Below are positions 25,045 to 34,733 of a stretch of DNA of 56,985 nt, one piece after another. This DNA comes from Acrocarpospora catenulata (GTDB lineage Bacteria > Actinomycetota > Actinomycetes > Streptosporangiales > Streptosporangiaceae): positions 1-56,985 of the forward strand of contig NZ_JAHCST010000059.1 of the NCBI RefSeq assembly GCF_018476525.1, given 5' to 3'. The position numbers and the translations under genes are program-made. Under the pieces are notes generated by a model that ran no database searches, was not told where the DNA came from, and saw only the letters and a program-made list of their open reading frames with translations. Numbering within the stretch: position 1 is the stretch's first letter; the number at the start of each line of letters is the position of its first letter.

Positions 25045-26883
25045 TCAGCGCGACAGCTGGGAGAGATCCCGGGAGGCTCCGGTAGAGGCCGACGTGGTGA
25101 GTGCGGCGTAGGCCTGGAGGGCGGCGGTGACCGGGCGGTTGCGGTCCTTCGGGCGGTAGCGGCCGAGGGAGGTCAGCAGGCGTTCGCGGCGGGCCGCCAA
25201 CTCGGTCTCGCTCACGCGGAGTTCGATCGAGCGGTTCGGGATGTCGATCTCGATGAGGTCGCCGTCCTCGACCAGCGCGATCGTGCCGCCCTCGGCCGCC
25301 TCGGGGGAGGCGTGGCCGATGGACAGGCCCGAGGTCCCGCCGGAGAACCGCCCGTCGGTGACCAGCGCGCACGCCTTGCCGAGGCCTTTGCCCTTCAGGA
25401 ACGAGGTCGGGTAGAGCATCTCCTGCATGCCGGGGCCGCCCTTGGGGCCCTCGTACCGGATGACCACCACGTCGCCCTCGCGGACCCGGTTGCCGAGGAT
25501 GCCCTCCACCGCGTCCTCCTGGGACTCGAAGACCACCGCGGGCCCGGAGAAGCGCCAGATGGACTCGTCCACCCCGGCCGTCTTCACGATGCAGCCCTCG
25601 ACCGCGATGTTCCCGTACAGCACGGCCAGGCCGCCGTCGCGGGTGTAGGCGTGCTCGAAGTCGCGCACGCAGCCGGTCTCCCGGTCCAGATCGAGCGAGT
25701 CCCACCGGGCGTCCTGCGAGTACGGCTTGACGGTCCGCACGTTCCCCGGCGCGGCGTGCCACAGCTCGGCCGACTCCGGCACGGCGTTCGGGGACTTCAC
25801 GTCCCAGGCGTTCAGCAGGTCGCCGATGGTGCCGCCGTTGACGGTGAGCGCGTCCCGGTGGATCAGCCCGGCCCTGGCGAGCTCGCCCAGGATGGCGGGG
25901 ATGCCGCCGGCCCGGTGCACGTCCTCGACGTGGTACTTGGCGGTGGCCGGGGCGACCTTGCACAGGCAGGGCACCCGGAGCGAGATCTCGTTGATCTCCT
26001 TGAGCCCGAAGTCCACCCCGGCTTCCCTGGCCGCGGCCAGGATGTGCAGGATCGTGTTGGTGGAGCCGCCCATCGCCACGTCCAGGGCCATCGCGTTCTC
26101 GAACGCGTCCTTGGTGGCGATGCTGAGGGGCAGCACGCTCTCGTCGTCGTGCTCGTAGTAGGCGCGGGTGATCTCCACCAGCCGCTTCCCCGCGTCCTGG
26201 AAGAGCTTCTTGCGGGCCCGGTGGGTGGCCAGGACGGTGCCGTTGCCGGGCAGCGCCAGGCCGATCGCCTCGGCCAGGCAGTTCATCGAGTTGGCGGTGA
26301 ACATGCCGCTGCACGAGCCGCAGGTCGGGCAGGCGTTCTCCTCCATCTCCAGCAGCTCGGCGTCGGAGACGCTGTCGTCGGCGGCGGCGATCATCGGGTC
26401 GATCAGGTCCAGCTTGCGGCCGGGAGTCTTGCCGGCCTCCATCGGGCCGCCGGAGACGAAGATCGTGGGGATGTTCAGCCGGAACGCGGCCAGCAGCATG
26501 CCCGGGGTGATCTTGTCGCAGTTGGAGACGCAGATCAGCGCGTCCGCGCAGTGCGCGTTCACCATGTACTCGACCGCGTCCGCGATCAGCTCACGGGACG
26601 GCAGCGAGTAGAGCATGCCGCCGTGGCCCATCGCGATGCCGTCGTCCACCGCGATCGTGTTGAACTCGCGGGGGATCGCGCCCGCCTCCCGGATCGCCCC
26701 GGCCACCACGTCGCCGACCTCGCGCAGGTGCACGTGGCCGGGGACGAACTGGGTGAAGCTGTTGGCGACCGCGATGATCGGCTTGCCGAGGTCGCTCCCG
26801 GCTACGCCCGTCGCCCGGAGCAGAGCCCGGGCCCCGGCCATGTTCCTGCCGTGTGTGACCGTACGAGACCTGAGGGCGGGCAT
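25045..26883 (-). CDS. ilvD: Dihydroxy-acid dehydratase
   Basis: A 612-aa IlvD, usual length ~615. It dehydrates 2,3-dihydroxy-isovalerate and -methylvalerate in valine, leucine and isoleucine synthesis, using an iron-sulfur cluster. Visible are [17 protein letters not shown] at the N terminus, [13 protein letters not shown] (cluster Cys and Mg site), [19 protein letters not shown] (second and third cluster cysteines) and [16 protein letters not shown] at the C terminus. I prefer ATG 26883 ([14 protein letters not shown]), which has GGGAG nine bases upstream, over ATG 26898, which has no ribosome site. Confidence 0.96.
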   Translation of the reverse strand: MPALRSRTVTHGRNMAGARALLRATGVAGSDLGKPIIAVANSFTQFVPGHVHLREVGDVVAGAIREAGAIPREFNTIAVDDGIAMGHGGMLYSLPSRELIADAVEYMVNAHCADALICVSNCDKITPGMLLAAFRLNIPTIFVSGGPMEAGKTPGRKLDLIDPMIAAADDSVSDAELLEMEENACPTCGSCSGMFTANSMNCLAEAIGLALPGNGTVLATHRARKKLFQDAGKRLVEITRAYYEHDDESVLPLSIATKDAFENAMALDVAMGGSTNTILHILAAAREAGVDFGLKEINEISLRVPCLCKVAPATAKYHVEDVHRAGGIPAILGELARAGLIHRDALTVNGGTIGDLLNAWDVKSPNAVPESAELWHAAPGNVRTVKPYSQDARWDSLDLDRETGCVRDFEHAYTRDGGLAVLYGNIAVEGCIVKTAGVDESIWRFSGPAVVFESQEDAVEGILGNRVREGDVVVIRYEGPKGGPGMQEMLYPTSFLKGKGLGKACALVTDGRFSGGTSGLSIGHASPEAAEGGTIALVEDGDLIEIDIPNRSIELRVSETELAARRERLLTSLGRYRPKDRNRPVTAALQAYAALTTSASTGASRDLSQLSR

Positions 26884-27018
26884 GGCCTGGGCTCCCATCG
26901 CAAGACGACGTTCGAGCTCCCCATGCTACGACCAACCGCCCGTCCGTTGAGACACGCGTCCCACAAAGCGGTACGGCTCATGCCGCGCGGGCGCGAGCCG
27001 TACCGACGAGGGAGAGGG

Positions 27019-27840
27019 TCAGTCCCCGTACCGGGCAGGGAGCACCCCCTGGGCCGCCTCGTAGATCGAGTCGATCTCGTCAGAGGTGAGGGACTTCTCC
27101 CGCTTGGTGATCCACTTGCGGACCAGGCTGCCGGAGAAGACGTCCACGTCCCGGATGTTGAGGATGCGCCAGGGGACGGCCGGGCCGTAGATCGCCAGGG
27201 ACGGCACCACGATGATCTCGCGGCCGAGTGCCTTGCTGATCAGTTCGCTGGCCTGGCTGGCCTCCCAGCGCGCCTCGTCCAGCCGGGGCTTCTGGTTGAA
27301 GGGCCCGTGGAAGAGCTTGCGGTGGTTCTGCACGCGGACCGGCAGCCGCCGGTCCCACTTCTCGGAGTCGACCGCGTACACCCCCGTGGGCCCGACCACC
27401 AGATGGTCGATCTGGGCGTCGCTGTTGGGGATGGCGCGGGCGTGCAGCGTTCGGTACCCGCCACGTTCCAGTTTCCTGAGCTGGGCTTCGGTGCGCCGCT
27501 CGGCCACCGAGGGCCGCCGCCAGGCCGGCACCGAGGAGGTGGTCCTGGCCCGGTAGACGGTGTGCGCGATGGCCGCCAGGATGGCGGCGGTGAGACCGAC
27601 GCGCCAGCTCATGAGCAGGATGCCGAAGACGACTCCGGCCACCAGCGCGATCAGGGCACGTTGCCGCAGGTGCTGGTACTTGGGCTGCCTGAGCAGACTT
27701 TGCAGGGATGCGCGCTCAACGGGCGCATACGTCGACGCGGGCTCCTCAGCTCGCGGCGTGGTTCGTTCACGATCACTCACCCAGATCGGTGACCCATCGT
27801 GACCCTCTTCGGGCGCTAGACCGGTATCCACGTCACTCAC
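27019..27840 (-). CDS. NERD-domain membrane protein
   Basis: A 273-aa protein. A polar N terminus (~1-60) precedes hydrophobic segments at ~63-95 (ALIALVAGVVFGILLM and LTAAILAAIAHTVY), forming a hairpin or two spans. The soluble part (~120-220) is a nuclease-related domain: YRTLHARAIPNSDAQIDHLV and GPTGVYAVDSEKW, with the IDHLVV-PxGVYAVDxK pattern. NERD proteins are presumed DNA-processing, but most are uncharacterised. GTG 27840 is the likely start. It is divergent from the amidase gene. Confidence 0.82.
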   Translation of the reverse strand: MSDVDTGLAPEEGHDGSPIWVSDRERTTPRAEEPASTYAPVERASLQSLLRQPKYQHLRQRALIALVAGVVFGILLMSWRVGLTAAILAAIAHTVYRARTTSSVPAWRRPSVAERRTEAQLRKLERGGYRTLHARAIPNSDAQIDHLVVGPTGVYAVDSEKWDRRLPVRVQNHRKLFHGPFNQKPRLDEARWEASQASELISKALGREIIVVPSLAIYGPAVPWRILNIRDVDVFSGSLVRKWITKREKSLTSDEIDSIYEAAQGVLPARYGD

Positions 27841-27975
27841 GGTAGTTGAATTGTCGAGACGTTGCCTAGTGTTGCCTGGTTCATACTTTTGTGGCCTGCT
27901 TCTGCTGATTTGCAGAGACCATTCGTGGGCACCATACCTAGATATCTCCGCGCCCGCCGCCTACCGTTCAGTAGC

Positions 27976-29388
27976 GTGACAAGTATTCACGACCTTACCG
28001 CGCTTGAGCTGGCGACTGCGGTACGTGACCGCGAACTGTCCCCTGTCGAGGTCACCGAACATTTTCTGGACCGTATCGACAGATACGGCGCGGCCGTGGG
28101 CGCGTACGTCACAGTGACCGCGGAAATGGCACTCGACCAGGCGCGGCGGCTGGAGCGGGAGGACCCGGCCGGGCGTGCGCTGTTCGGCGTGCCGATCCCG
28201 ATCAAGGACCTCAACCTGGTGAAAGGGGTGCCGATCTCGTTCGGCTCCGCCACCTACGAGGGTTTCGTGGCGCCGGTGGACGACAGCGTGGTGGAACGTC
28301 TGCGGGAGGCCGGCACCGTCATGCTGGGCAAGACCAGCACGCCGGAGTTCGGGCTGCCCTGCTACACCGAGACCTCGTTCGGCGAGCCCGCCCGCTCGCC
28401 GTGGGACCTGACCAGATCGGCGGGCGGGTCCAGCGGCGGCGCCGCGGCGGCTGTGGCGGCCGGGCTGGCCCCCGCCGCGCAAGGGAGCGACGGCGCGGGC
28501 TCGATCCGCATTCCCGCCTCCGCCTGCGGCCTGTACGGCATCAAGCCCAGCCGGGGCCGGATCTCCTTCGCGCCGATCATCCCCGACCTGGCCGGTCTGT
28601 CCACCAACGGCCCGATCACCCGGAACGTCGCCGACGCCGCCGCGCTGCTGGACGTGATGGCCCACCACAACTCCGGTGACCTGTACTGGGCGCCGCCGCC
28701 CGCGCTCGGCTCGTTCAGCGCGTACGTGGGACGGGACCCCGGGCGGCTGCGGATCGCCAGGTACATCGACCCCGTGGTGCCCACCGCCGAGGTGCACCCG
28801 GAGGTCCGGGCCGCCTACGAGAGCGCCTCGGCCGTGCTGGAGGCGCTCGGTCATGAGGTGATCGACATCCAGAGCCCGTTCGGGCCCGACATGGTGCCGG
28901 AGTTCGAGCGGCTCTGGTTCAGCTTCGCCTGCATGCACCCAGTGGCCGAGGAGATGGCGTCCAAGCTCCGGCCGCTCACCGCCTGGCTGCGGGAACGGGG
29001 GTTCGCCACCCCGGCGCCCGACTTCCTCAAGGCGCAGTCGGCGCTCCAGCTCGCCACGCGGTTCGCGCTGCTGGTCACCGACGAGTACGACGCGGTGCTC
29101 ACCCCCACGATCACCCAGCCGCCGGCGCCGGTGGGGTGGTTTGAGGACGTGGCGGATCCGCAGGACACCTTCACGCGGATGAAGGACTTCGCGCCGTTCG
29201 CGGCGTGCAGCAACGTCAGCGGGCAGCCCGCGGTCAACCTGCCGCTCTACTGGACGCCGGACGGGTTGCCGATCGGGGTCATGCTGGCGGGCCGGTTCGG
29301 CGACGAGGGCACCCTGATCTCGCTGTCGGCCCAGGTGGAAGCCTCGGTCGGCGGTTTCTGGGGCGACCGACGCCCAACTATGTGGTGA
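27976..29388 (+). CDS. Amidase, amidase-signature family
   Basis: A ~470-aa amidase with a complete Ser-cisSer-Lys triad: Lys in GVPIPIKDLNLVKG, cis-Ser in SAGGSSGGAAAAVAAG, and the nucleophile Ser in GSDGAGSIRIPASACG. It hydrolyses an unknown amide; it is not GatA by context, since no gatB/gatC is near. The frame is open to 27862, but MTSIHDLTALELATAVRD at GTG 27976 is the family-like start. A TACCGT box eight bases upstream may be its -10. Confidence 0.88.
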   Translation: MTSIHDLTALELATAVRDRELSPVEVTEHFLDRIDRYGAAVGAYVTVTAEMALDQARRLEREDPAGRALFGVPIPIKDLNLVKGVPISFGSATYEGFVAPVDDSVVERLREAGTVMLGKTSTPEFGLPCYTETSFGEPARSPWDLTRSAGGSSGGAAAAVAAGLAPAAQGSDGAGSIRIPASACGLYGIKPSRGRISFAPIIPDLAGLSTNGPITRNVADAAALLDVMAHHNSGDLYWAPPPALGSFSAYVGRDPGRLRIARYIDPVVPTAEVHPEVRAAYESASAVLEALGHEVIDIQSPFGPDMVPEFERLWFSFACMHPVAEEMASKLRPLTAWLRERGFATPAPDFLKAQSALQLATRFALLVTDEYDAVLTPTITQPPAPVGWFEDVADPQDTFTRMKDFAPFAACSNVSGQPAVNLPLYWTPDGLPIGVMLAGRFGDEGTLISLSAQVEASVGGFWGDRRPTMW

Positions 29389-29472
29389 TTTATGGCGAAA
29401 TATAAGGAAATAGGCGCTGTGGTGGGCTGGTAGAGCCTAGGAAAGGCCGTGCTCCCGGCGTACGTTCGATAC

Positions 29473-29766
29473 ATGAGCAGTGGGTCGGAAACTCTCGCAT
29501 TTCTCTTCGGGGTGGGTGGGGGGATTTTTCTGCTGATTACCCTGCTTGTGTTTGTGGTGGGGCACACCCGGCGGTTGCGCGCGCCCTCCGACGGGGTCGC
29601 GTGGATCGGCGGCCCAGCCGGCAGCGAGCACGGGGTCAGCCTGACCTCACTGGTCCTGACCAGCAGCAGGCCCGTGCGTAGCGCCCCGGTGAAGGTGGAC
29701 TGGCCCGCGCTCGCCCAGACGGCCGAACCGGGCCGCTACGTGGGTGGCGCCTCGGCGGGCTGGTAG
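29473..29766 (+). CDS. Small single-span membrane protein, hypothetical
   Basis: A 97-aa protein with one N-terminal transmembrane segment (~8-30, LAFLFGVGGGIFLLITLLVF) followed by HTRRLR as the positive-inside flank and a ~60-aa soluble tail. No domain was recognised. ATG 29473 is chosen because TACGTT lies exactly six bases before it (leaderless) and no ribosome site exists. A DUF5130-like gene follows in the same orientation after 66 bp. Confidence 0.65.
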   Translation: MSSGSETLAFLFGVGGGIFLLITLLVFVVGHTRRLRAPSDGVAWIGGPAGSEHGVSLTSLVLTSSRPVRSAPVKVDWPALAQTAEPGRYVGGASAGW

Positions 29767-29832
29767 CCCGCGGGTTGTAGCTCTGCGGGTCGGTAGCTCA
29801 AGGGCTGACGATGAGGCGGGGAAGGTGAGGAG

Positions 29833-30189
29833 ATGCGCACGCTGACCACACTCCAGGCCGATGACGTGCGGTCCGCCGTGGCCGCCGCCGACCGCCGCAC
29901 CGGCCTGCACTTCGCCGTGTACGCCGGCCCGGTGCAGGGCCCCCGGCGTCACTTCGCCGAACGCATGCACGCCGCCCTCGGCGCGGACGCCGCCGTCTCG
30001 GTGCTGATCCTGCTGGACACCGGCGCCCGGGCCATGGAGATCGTCACCGGCGAGGAGGCCAGGCGGCGAATCCCAGACCGCGACTGCCGCATGATCGCGA
30101 TGTCCATGGCCCACGCGTTCAGCAAGGGCGACCTGGTTGGCGGCCTGGTCGGCGGCATCGAGGCCCTGGCCGACCGCAGCATGGGCTGA
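29833..30189 (+). CDS. DUF5130 / TPM-like domain protein
   Basis: A 118-aa protein of the actinobacterial DUF5130 type, related to the TPM (TLP18.3-Psb32-MOLO) fold. It shows VRSAVAAADRRTGLHFAVYA, then VSVLILLDTGARAMEIVTGE and RDCRMIAMSMAHAFSKGDLV. Function is unknown. The start is preceded by a GGTGAGGAG run. The last codons (ADRSMG) resemble the 15-bp repeats that begin immediately after the stop. Confidence 0.75.
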   Translation: MRTLTTLQADDVRSAVAAADRRTGLHFAVYAGPVQGPRRHFAERMHAALGADAAVSVLILLDTGARAMEIVTGEEARRRIPDRDCRMIAMSMAHAFSKGDLVGGLVGGIEALADRSMG

Positions 30190-30278
30190 CCGGAGCACGG
30201 CCGGTCGAAGCACGGCCGGTCGAAGCACGGCCGGTCGAAGCACGGCCGGTCGAAGCACGGCCGACCGGAGCATGGTCG
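30189..30278. repeat. 15-bp tandem repeat array
   Basis: Four perfect copies of GTCGAAGCACGGCCG lie at 30204-30263, flanked by degenerate copies ACCGGAGCACGGCCG (30189-30203) and ACCGGAGCATGGTCG (30264-30278), with a weaker unit after that. The end of the upstream gene (ACCGCAGCATGGGCT, 30173-30187) is itself similar, so the array probably grew from the coding end. It fills the space between two convergent genes, and its GGCCG motifs can form short hairpins. Confidence 0.9.
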
Positions 30279-30303
30279 GCCGGCAGCATGGCCTGACCGG
30301 AGT

Positions 30304-31275
30304 TCAGGGCTTCAGCAGCGACACCACGTGCGCCGACACGTCTGCCAGCAGCTCCGCCGGGCGCAGTTCGGCCCCCGCGATCGCCGAGAACAGGCTCGGC
30401 AGCCCCGCCAGCGGAAACCCGTCCCGTCGCGTCACCTGGTGCCCCACCCCGTTCTTGTCCAGCGCCGCCCGGCTGCGCTGCCAGGCATCCAGCACCTCCT
30501 CCGGGGAGGGCACGCCGAATCCGTGGCCGACCGGGGCCGCGTGGCGGAGCCGTACCAGCGGGGTTTCGGCGAAGGTGAGCGCGGTGCGGCAGCGTTGGGC
30601 CAGGTTCTCCCGGCCCGGCACCCAGTCCATGGCCGGGCAGGGATTGCGGCACCGGCTCACGCAGGTGGCCAGGGCGCCCGCGACCTGGCTGTGCTGGCGG
30701 TCGAAGTAGGCGCGCCAGCCCGCGCTGGGCTCGATCGCCACCCGTAGGGTGCGTTCCGCCGCCGACTGCTCGGCGCGGGTGTGGTCGCAGTCCCGGTCGC
30801 CGAGCACCCCGAACCGGCTGCCGGGAGCGCGCAGCCCGTCCGGCCAGCGGGCCGGGTCCCCGGCGTGGCCGAGCGCCGTCTCGAAGGCCAGCAGCGGCAG
30901 GTACTCCGCCGCGATATGCAGCGCGGCCATCATCGCGCTCAGTTCCCGCTGCTCCCAGCGGACCTTGATCACCTCAAGGAGCAGCGCGTACGCCGGGCGG
31001 AGCGAGTCCAGCGCGCCGCGGGGCTGCTCCTTGGGGGTCTGCGGCATGTGGCAGGCCCGCGCCCGGCGGCGCAGGTCGGCCGGGATCGTCGGCACGTCCA
31101 GCTCGCTGGCGAAGTCCTCGGCGTCCAGGGTGAGCAGCCGCTGCCCGAACTCGCAGACGGCGGCGACCTGCGCGGCCCGCACCGGATTCCCCAGCACGGC
31201 GGGCGCCAGCGCCCCCACATCCCCGAAGGAGTACCGGCGGGCGAGAGCAACGAGCAGGTCCTGCGCCGACTGCAC
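30304..31275 (-). CDS. Conserved hypothetical protein
   Basis: A 323-aa soluble, mostly helical protein that I do not recognise. It has no signal peptide or transmembrane segment. It has a Cys-containing middle (ATCVSRCRNPCPAMDWVPG), where three closely spaced cysteines could bind metal, and an acidic-aromatic stretch before it (FGVLGDRDCDHTRAE). It ends 61 bp before the start side of pepN on the same strand, so the pair may be loosely linked, with pepN downstream-coded at 31337. Confidence 0.6.
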   Translation of the reverse strand: MQSAQDLLVALARRYSFGDVGALAPAVLGNPVRAAQVAAVCEFGQRLLTLDAEDFASELDVPTIPADLRRRARACHMPQTPKEQPRGALDSLRPAYALLLEVIKVRWEQRELSAMMAALHIAAEYLPLLAFETALGHAGDPARWPDGLRAPGSRFGVLGDRDCDHTRAEQSAAERTLRVAIEPSAGWRAYFDRQHSQVAGALATCVSRCRNPCPAMDWVPGRENLAQRCRTALTFAETPLVRLRHAAPVGHGFGVPSPEEVLDAWQRSRAALDKNGVGHQVTRRDGFPLAGLPSLFSAIAGAELRPAELLADVSAHVVSLLKP

Positions 31276-31336
31276 CTGATGGTTTCCTCACGTACGGCTT
31301 CCGGGCCCGGAAACGAGATCCCGGGCCCGGACTTTC

Positions 31337-33895
31337 TCAGGCGTCCTTGGCCCTGGCCCGCAGCGCCCGCTCGATGCCGTCGGCGCCCTCCAGCAGCAGC
31401 CGGCGCAGCGCGTGCGGCGGCTCGGAGGCGGCGATCAGCTCCCGGGTGCGCTCGACCGTGCCGGGGTCGATGAGCAGGAACGGGTAGCAGCCGACGGCGA
31501 AGTTCTGCGCGGTGTCGGAGGTCCAGGACTTCCAGATCTGGCCGACCTCCGCGAAGTACCGCTCCCCGTACGGCTCCAGCAGGTCCACGTGGTGGGAGTC
31601 CATGAAGCCGCCGATGGTGGCGCGGAGCACCGCGCCGCTCAGCGTGCCGCTGGTGATGGACGCCCACGCCTCGGCCTTGGCCTCCGGGGTGGGGATGGCC
31701 GCCTTGGCGGCGGCGGCCGAGCGCTCGCCGGTGGCGGTGGCGTCCCTGGCCAGTTCGGCCTCGATGTCGGCGGCGCCGAGCACCCCGCCGGAGACCAGCG
31801 CGTGGGTGAGCGTCCAGCGCAGGTCGGCGTCCACGGTCAGGCCCTCCGGCACGGCCTCGCCGGACAGGATGCCGGACAGGAAGGCCAGGTCCTCGGGGGA
31901 GGTGGCGACCGGCGCGAACGCGTTGAGGTAGGCCAGCTGGTGGTCGGAGCCGGGTTCGGCGGCCGCGACCAGACCGCGCAGCGTGTCGGCGAGGGTGGCC
32001 AGGCCGGTGGCCCGCCACTCGGACGCCGCGTACTGCTGGACGGCCAGGCGGGCCTGGCGGAGGACAGTCTGCAGCACGGTGATGTCGTCCACCGCGTCGA
32101 TGCCCGAGGTGACCAGGCGCACGTAGTCGCGGGTGGCCATCTCGCCGTCGCGGGTCATGTCCCAGGCCGCCGACCAGCAGAGCGCGCGCGGCAGCGACTC
32201 GGTGAACTCCACGATGCCGCCGTGCACCAGGGTGGCCAGCGAGCCCTCGTCCAGCCGGATCTTGGCGTAGGTGAGGTCGTCGTCGTTGACCAGCACCAGC
32301 TCGGGCCGGGCCTCGCCGATCAGCTCGGGCACCGCCGTGCGGGCGCCCACCACGTCCAGCTCGACCCGCTTGACCCGGGCCAGCTTGCCGTTCTGGCGCG
32401 CGTACAGCCCGATGGCGACGCGGTGCGAGCGCAGCGTCGGGTAGGCGGCGGGGGCCTCCTGGAGGACCTCGAAGGAGGTGAACCGCCCCTCGGCGTCCAC
32501 CTCGAAGGACGGGCGGAGGGTGTTGACCCAGGCGGTCTCCAGCCACTCCTTGGACCAGGACGACAGGTCCCGCCCGGAGGTCCGCTCCAGCGCGGCGAGC
32601 AGGTCCTTCAGCTCGGTGTTGCCCCAGGCGTGCTCGTTGAAGTAGTCGCGCACCCCGGCCAGGAAGTTGTCCAGGCCCACGTAGGCCACCAGCTGCTTGA
32701 GCACGCTGGCGCCCTTGGCGTAGGTGATGCCGTCGAAGTTGACCTCGACCGCCTGCATGTCCACGATGTCGGCGGCGATCGGGTGGGTGGAGGGCAGCTG
32801 GTCCTGCCGGTAGGCCCAGGACTTCTCCACGTTGGCGAAGGTGGTCCAGGCGCCCTGGCCCCACCGGGTGGCCTCGGCCTGGCAGAGCACCGACATGTAA
32901 GTGGCGAACGACTCGTTCAGCCACAGGTCGTCCCACCAGCGCATGGTGACCAGGTCGCCGAACCACATGTGGGCCATCTCGTGCAGGATGGTCTCGGCCC
33001 GCCGCTCGATGATGGCGTCGGTGACCCGGGACCGGAAGACGTAGTCCTCCAGGAAGGTCACGCAGCCCGCGTTCTCCATCGCGCCGGCGTTGAACTCGGG
33101 CACGAAGAGCTGGTCGTACTTACCGAACGGGTAGCGCAGGCCGAAGACGCGGTGGAAGAAGTCGAAGCCCTGCTTGGTGACCTCGAAGAGGTTCTCCGAG
33201 TCCAGGTGCTCGGCCAGCGACTGGCGCACGAACAGCCCGAGCGGGATGCCGTCGTGCTCGTCCCTGACCACCGCGTACGGCCCGGCGACCAGGGCGGTGA
33301 TGTAGGTGGAGAGCACCGGGGTGGGCGGGAAGTGCCAGCGCTTGGCGGCTTGGAGCGTGCCATGACGCCCGGCGTGCTCCGCCAGTTCCGCCACCGTGTC
33401 AGGCGCCGCGTTGGAGACCACCTGCCAGTCGGCGGGGGCCAGCACGCTCAGCTCGAAGGTGGCCTTCAGGTCGGGCTGGTCGAAGCAGGCGTACATCCGG
33501 TGCGCGTCGGCGGTCTCGAACTGGCTGTGCAGGTAGACCCGCTGGTCCACCGGGTCGACGAACCGGTGCAGGCCCTCGCCGGTGCGCATGTACGTCGCGT
33601 CGGCGTCCACCCGGAGCTCGTTCTGCTCGGCCAGGTTGGGCAGCGGGAAGCGGCCGCGCTCGTCGTCGTAGGAGCCGGGGTCGAGCGCCACGCCGTTCAG
33701 CACGACCTCCCGCACGTGCGCGCCGTGCAGGTCGATGAAGGTGTGGGCACCCGGTTGCGCACAGGTGAAGCGGGCGGTCGTGATGCTCTCGAACCGCTCC
33801 TCGCCCTCGGTCAGGTCGAGCTCCACCGCATACGACTGGACGGTCAGCAGCCGGGCGCGTTCCCGGGCCTCGTCACGGGTCAGATTGCCTGCCAC
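31337..33895 (-). CDS. pepN: Aminopeptidase N, family M1
   Basis: An 852-aa zinc metallopeptidase with GAMEN substrate motif (NAGAMENAGCV) and HEMAHMWFGDLVT zinc site (HExxH plus downstream Glu in LNESFATY). The ERAP1-like C-terminal helical domain follows from ~520. No signal peptide is present, so it is cytosolic; it trims N-terminal residues of peptides downstream of the proteasome/Clp systems. GTG 33895 has GAGGAG upstream. It is divergent from the DsbA-like nitroreductase gene, an arrangement also found in mycobacteria (Rv2467/Rv2466c, from memory). Confidence 0.96.
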   Translation of the reverse strand: MAGNLTRDEARERARLLTVQSYAVELDLTEGEERFESITTARFTCAQPGAHTFIDLHGAHVREVVLNGVALDPGSYDDERGRFPLPNLAEQNELRVDADATYMRTGEGLHRFVDPVDQRVYLHSQFETADAHRMYACFDQPDLKATFELSVLAPADWQVVSNAAPDTVAELAEHAGRHGTLQAAKRWHFPPTPVLSTYITALVAGPYAVVRDEHDGIPLGLFVRQSLAEHLDSENLFEVTKQGFDFFHRVFGLRYPFGKYDQLFVPEFNAGAMENAGCVTFLEDYVFRSRVTDAIIERRAETILHEMAHMWFGDLVTMRWWDDLWLNESFATYMSVLCQAEATRWGQGAWTTFANVEKSWAYRQDQLPSTHPIAADIVDMQAVEVNFDGITYAKGASVLKQLVAYVGLDNFLAGVRDYFNEHAWGNTELKDLLAALERTSGRDLSSWSKEWLETAWVNTLRPSFEVDAEGRFTSFEVLQEAPAAYPTLRSHRVAIGLYARQNGKLARVKRVELDVVGARTAVPELIGEARPELVLVNDDDLTYAKIRLDEGSLATLVHGGIVEFTESLPRALCWSAAWDMTRDGEMATRDYVRLVTSGIDAVDDITVLQTVLRQARLAVQQYAASEWRATGLATLADTLRGLVAAAEPGSDHQLAYLNAFAPVATSPEDLAFLSGILSGEAVPEGLTVDADLRWTLTHALVSGGVLGAADIEAELARDATATGERSAAAAKAAIPTPEAKAEAWASITSGTLSGAVLRATIGGFMDSHHVDLLEPYGERYFAEVGQIWKSWTSDTAQNFAVGCYPFLLIDPGTVERTRELIAASEPPHALRRLLLEGADGIERALRARAKDA

Positions 33896-34065
33896 ATCCG
33901 CTCCTCATCCAACACGACCCTCCCGCGTCATCGCGAAGGGACCCCTGAATCCTGCCACGACGCTCCGACAAAGCGGCAATCAAGATTTCCCCTACCTGGA
34001 ATGGGTAGAACTCTGACTTCGCTTGTCGATGGATGGAACCATATGCCAGTTGAGAGGCTTAACAA

Positions 34066-34686
34066 ATGTCAGAGCGCGAGTTGGTGGAATTCTTCTTCGA
34101 CCCCTTCTGCCCGTGGGCCTGGATGACCTCCCGGTGGATGGTGGAGGTCGAGCGGATCAGACCGGTCGACGTGCGCTGGCGGATCATGAGCTTGGCCGTC
34201 CTGAACGAGCACCGTGACCTGCCCGCTTCCTACCGGGAGCGCCTGCTGCACGCGATGGGGCCGGTCCGGGTGCTGGCCGCGGCCGCCGCCAAGTACGGCC
34301 AGGACGTGCTCGGCGAGCTGTACGCCCAGCTGGGAATCCGGCTGCACAACGGCGGCGAGATCCGACATCTCGGCCGTCTCCGGGACACTCTGGCCAAGTC
34401 GCTGGACGCCACCGGTCTGGACCGGCGCCTGGCCGACACCCTGGACTCCGAGGAGTACGACGAGGCGGTGCGCGCCTCCCACCAGGAGGGCATCGCCTTG
34501 GTCGGCGAGGACGTCGGCACCCCGATCATCTCGGTCGCCGGGACCGCGTTCTTCGGCCCGGTGGTCTCCCCGGCGCCCACCGGTGAGGCGGCCGGGCGGC
34601 TCTGGGACGGGGTGTTGTTGGTGGCCGGCACGGAGGGTTTCTTCGAGCTGAAGCGCACCCGTACCAGGGGCCCCAGCTTCGCATGA
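34066..34686 (+). CDS. DsbA-family oxidoreductase, mycothiol-dependent nitroreductase (Rv2466c) homologue with CPWA site
   Basis: A 206-aa thioredoxin-fold protein with inserted helical domain. The N-terminal FFFDPFCPWAWMTSRW lines up with the FDPLCPWCW active-site strand of Rv2466c as I recall it, and SLAVLNEHRD, GEDVGTPIIS (cis-Pro loop) and AFFGPV also match. Rv2466c-type enzymes use mycothiol to reduce nitro compounds and respond to oxidative stress. Here the second cysteine of CxxC is Ala, leaving only the nucleophilic Cys and a monothiol mechanism. ATG 34066 has GAGAGG upstream. Confidence 0.85.
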   Translation: MSERELVEFFFDPFCPWAWMTSRWMVEVERIRPVDVRWRIMSLAVLNEHRDLPASYRERLLHAMGPVRVLAAAAAKYGQDVLGELYAQLGIRLHNGGEIRHLGRLRDTLAKSLDATGLDRRLADTLDSEEYDEAVRASHQEGIALVGEDVGTPIISVAGTAFFGPVVSPAPTGEAAGRLWDGVLLVAGTEGFFELKRTRTRGPSFA

Positions 34687-34692
34687 TCGTTA

Positions 34693-34733
34693 GGGAGGGA
34701 GATATCCACCTGAGTGGTACTTCTCTCCCTCCC
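34693..34733 (+). terminator. Rho-independent-like hairpin after the DsbA-like gene
   Basis: GGGAGGGAGA (34693-34702) pairs perfectly with TCTCCCTCCC (34724-34733); CCAC/GTGG extends the structure inside around a CTGA loop. It starts 7 bp after the stop and is followed by a pyrimidine-rich stretch. Confidence 0.8.

Noticed and set aside
25003-27792. 929-aa open frame on the plus strand
   Set aside because: It is antisense to ilvD and the NERD gene and is made of the GC-rich Gly/Val/Asp/Leu/His composition typical of shadow frames; no motif is present.
31412-34126. 904-aa open frame opposite pepN
   Set aside because: Shadow frame; pepN on the other strand has all family motifs.
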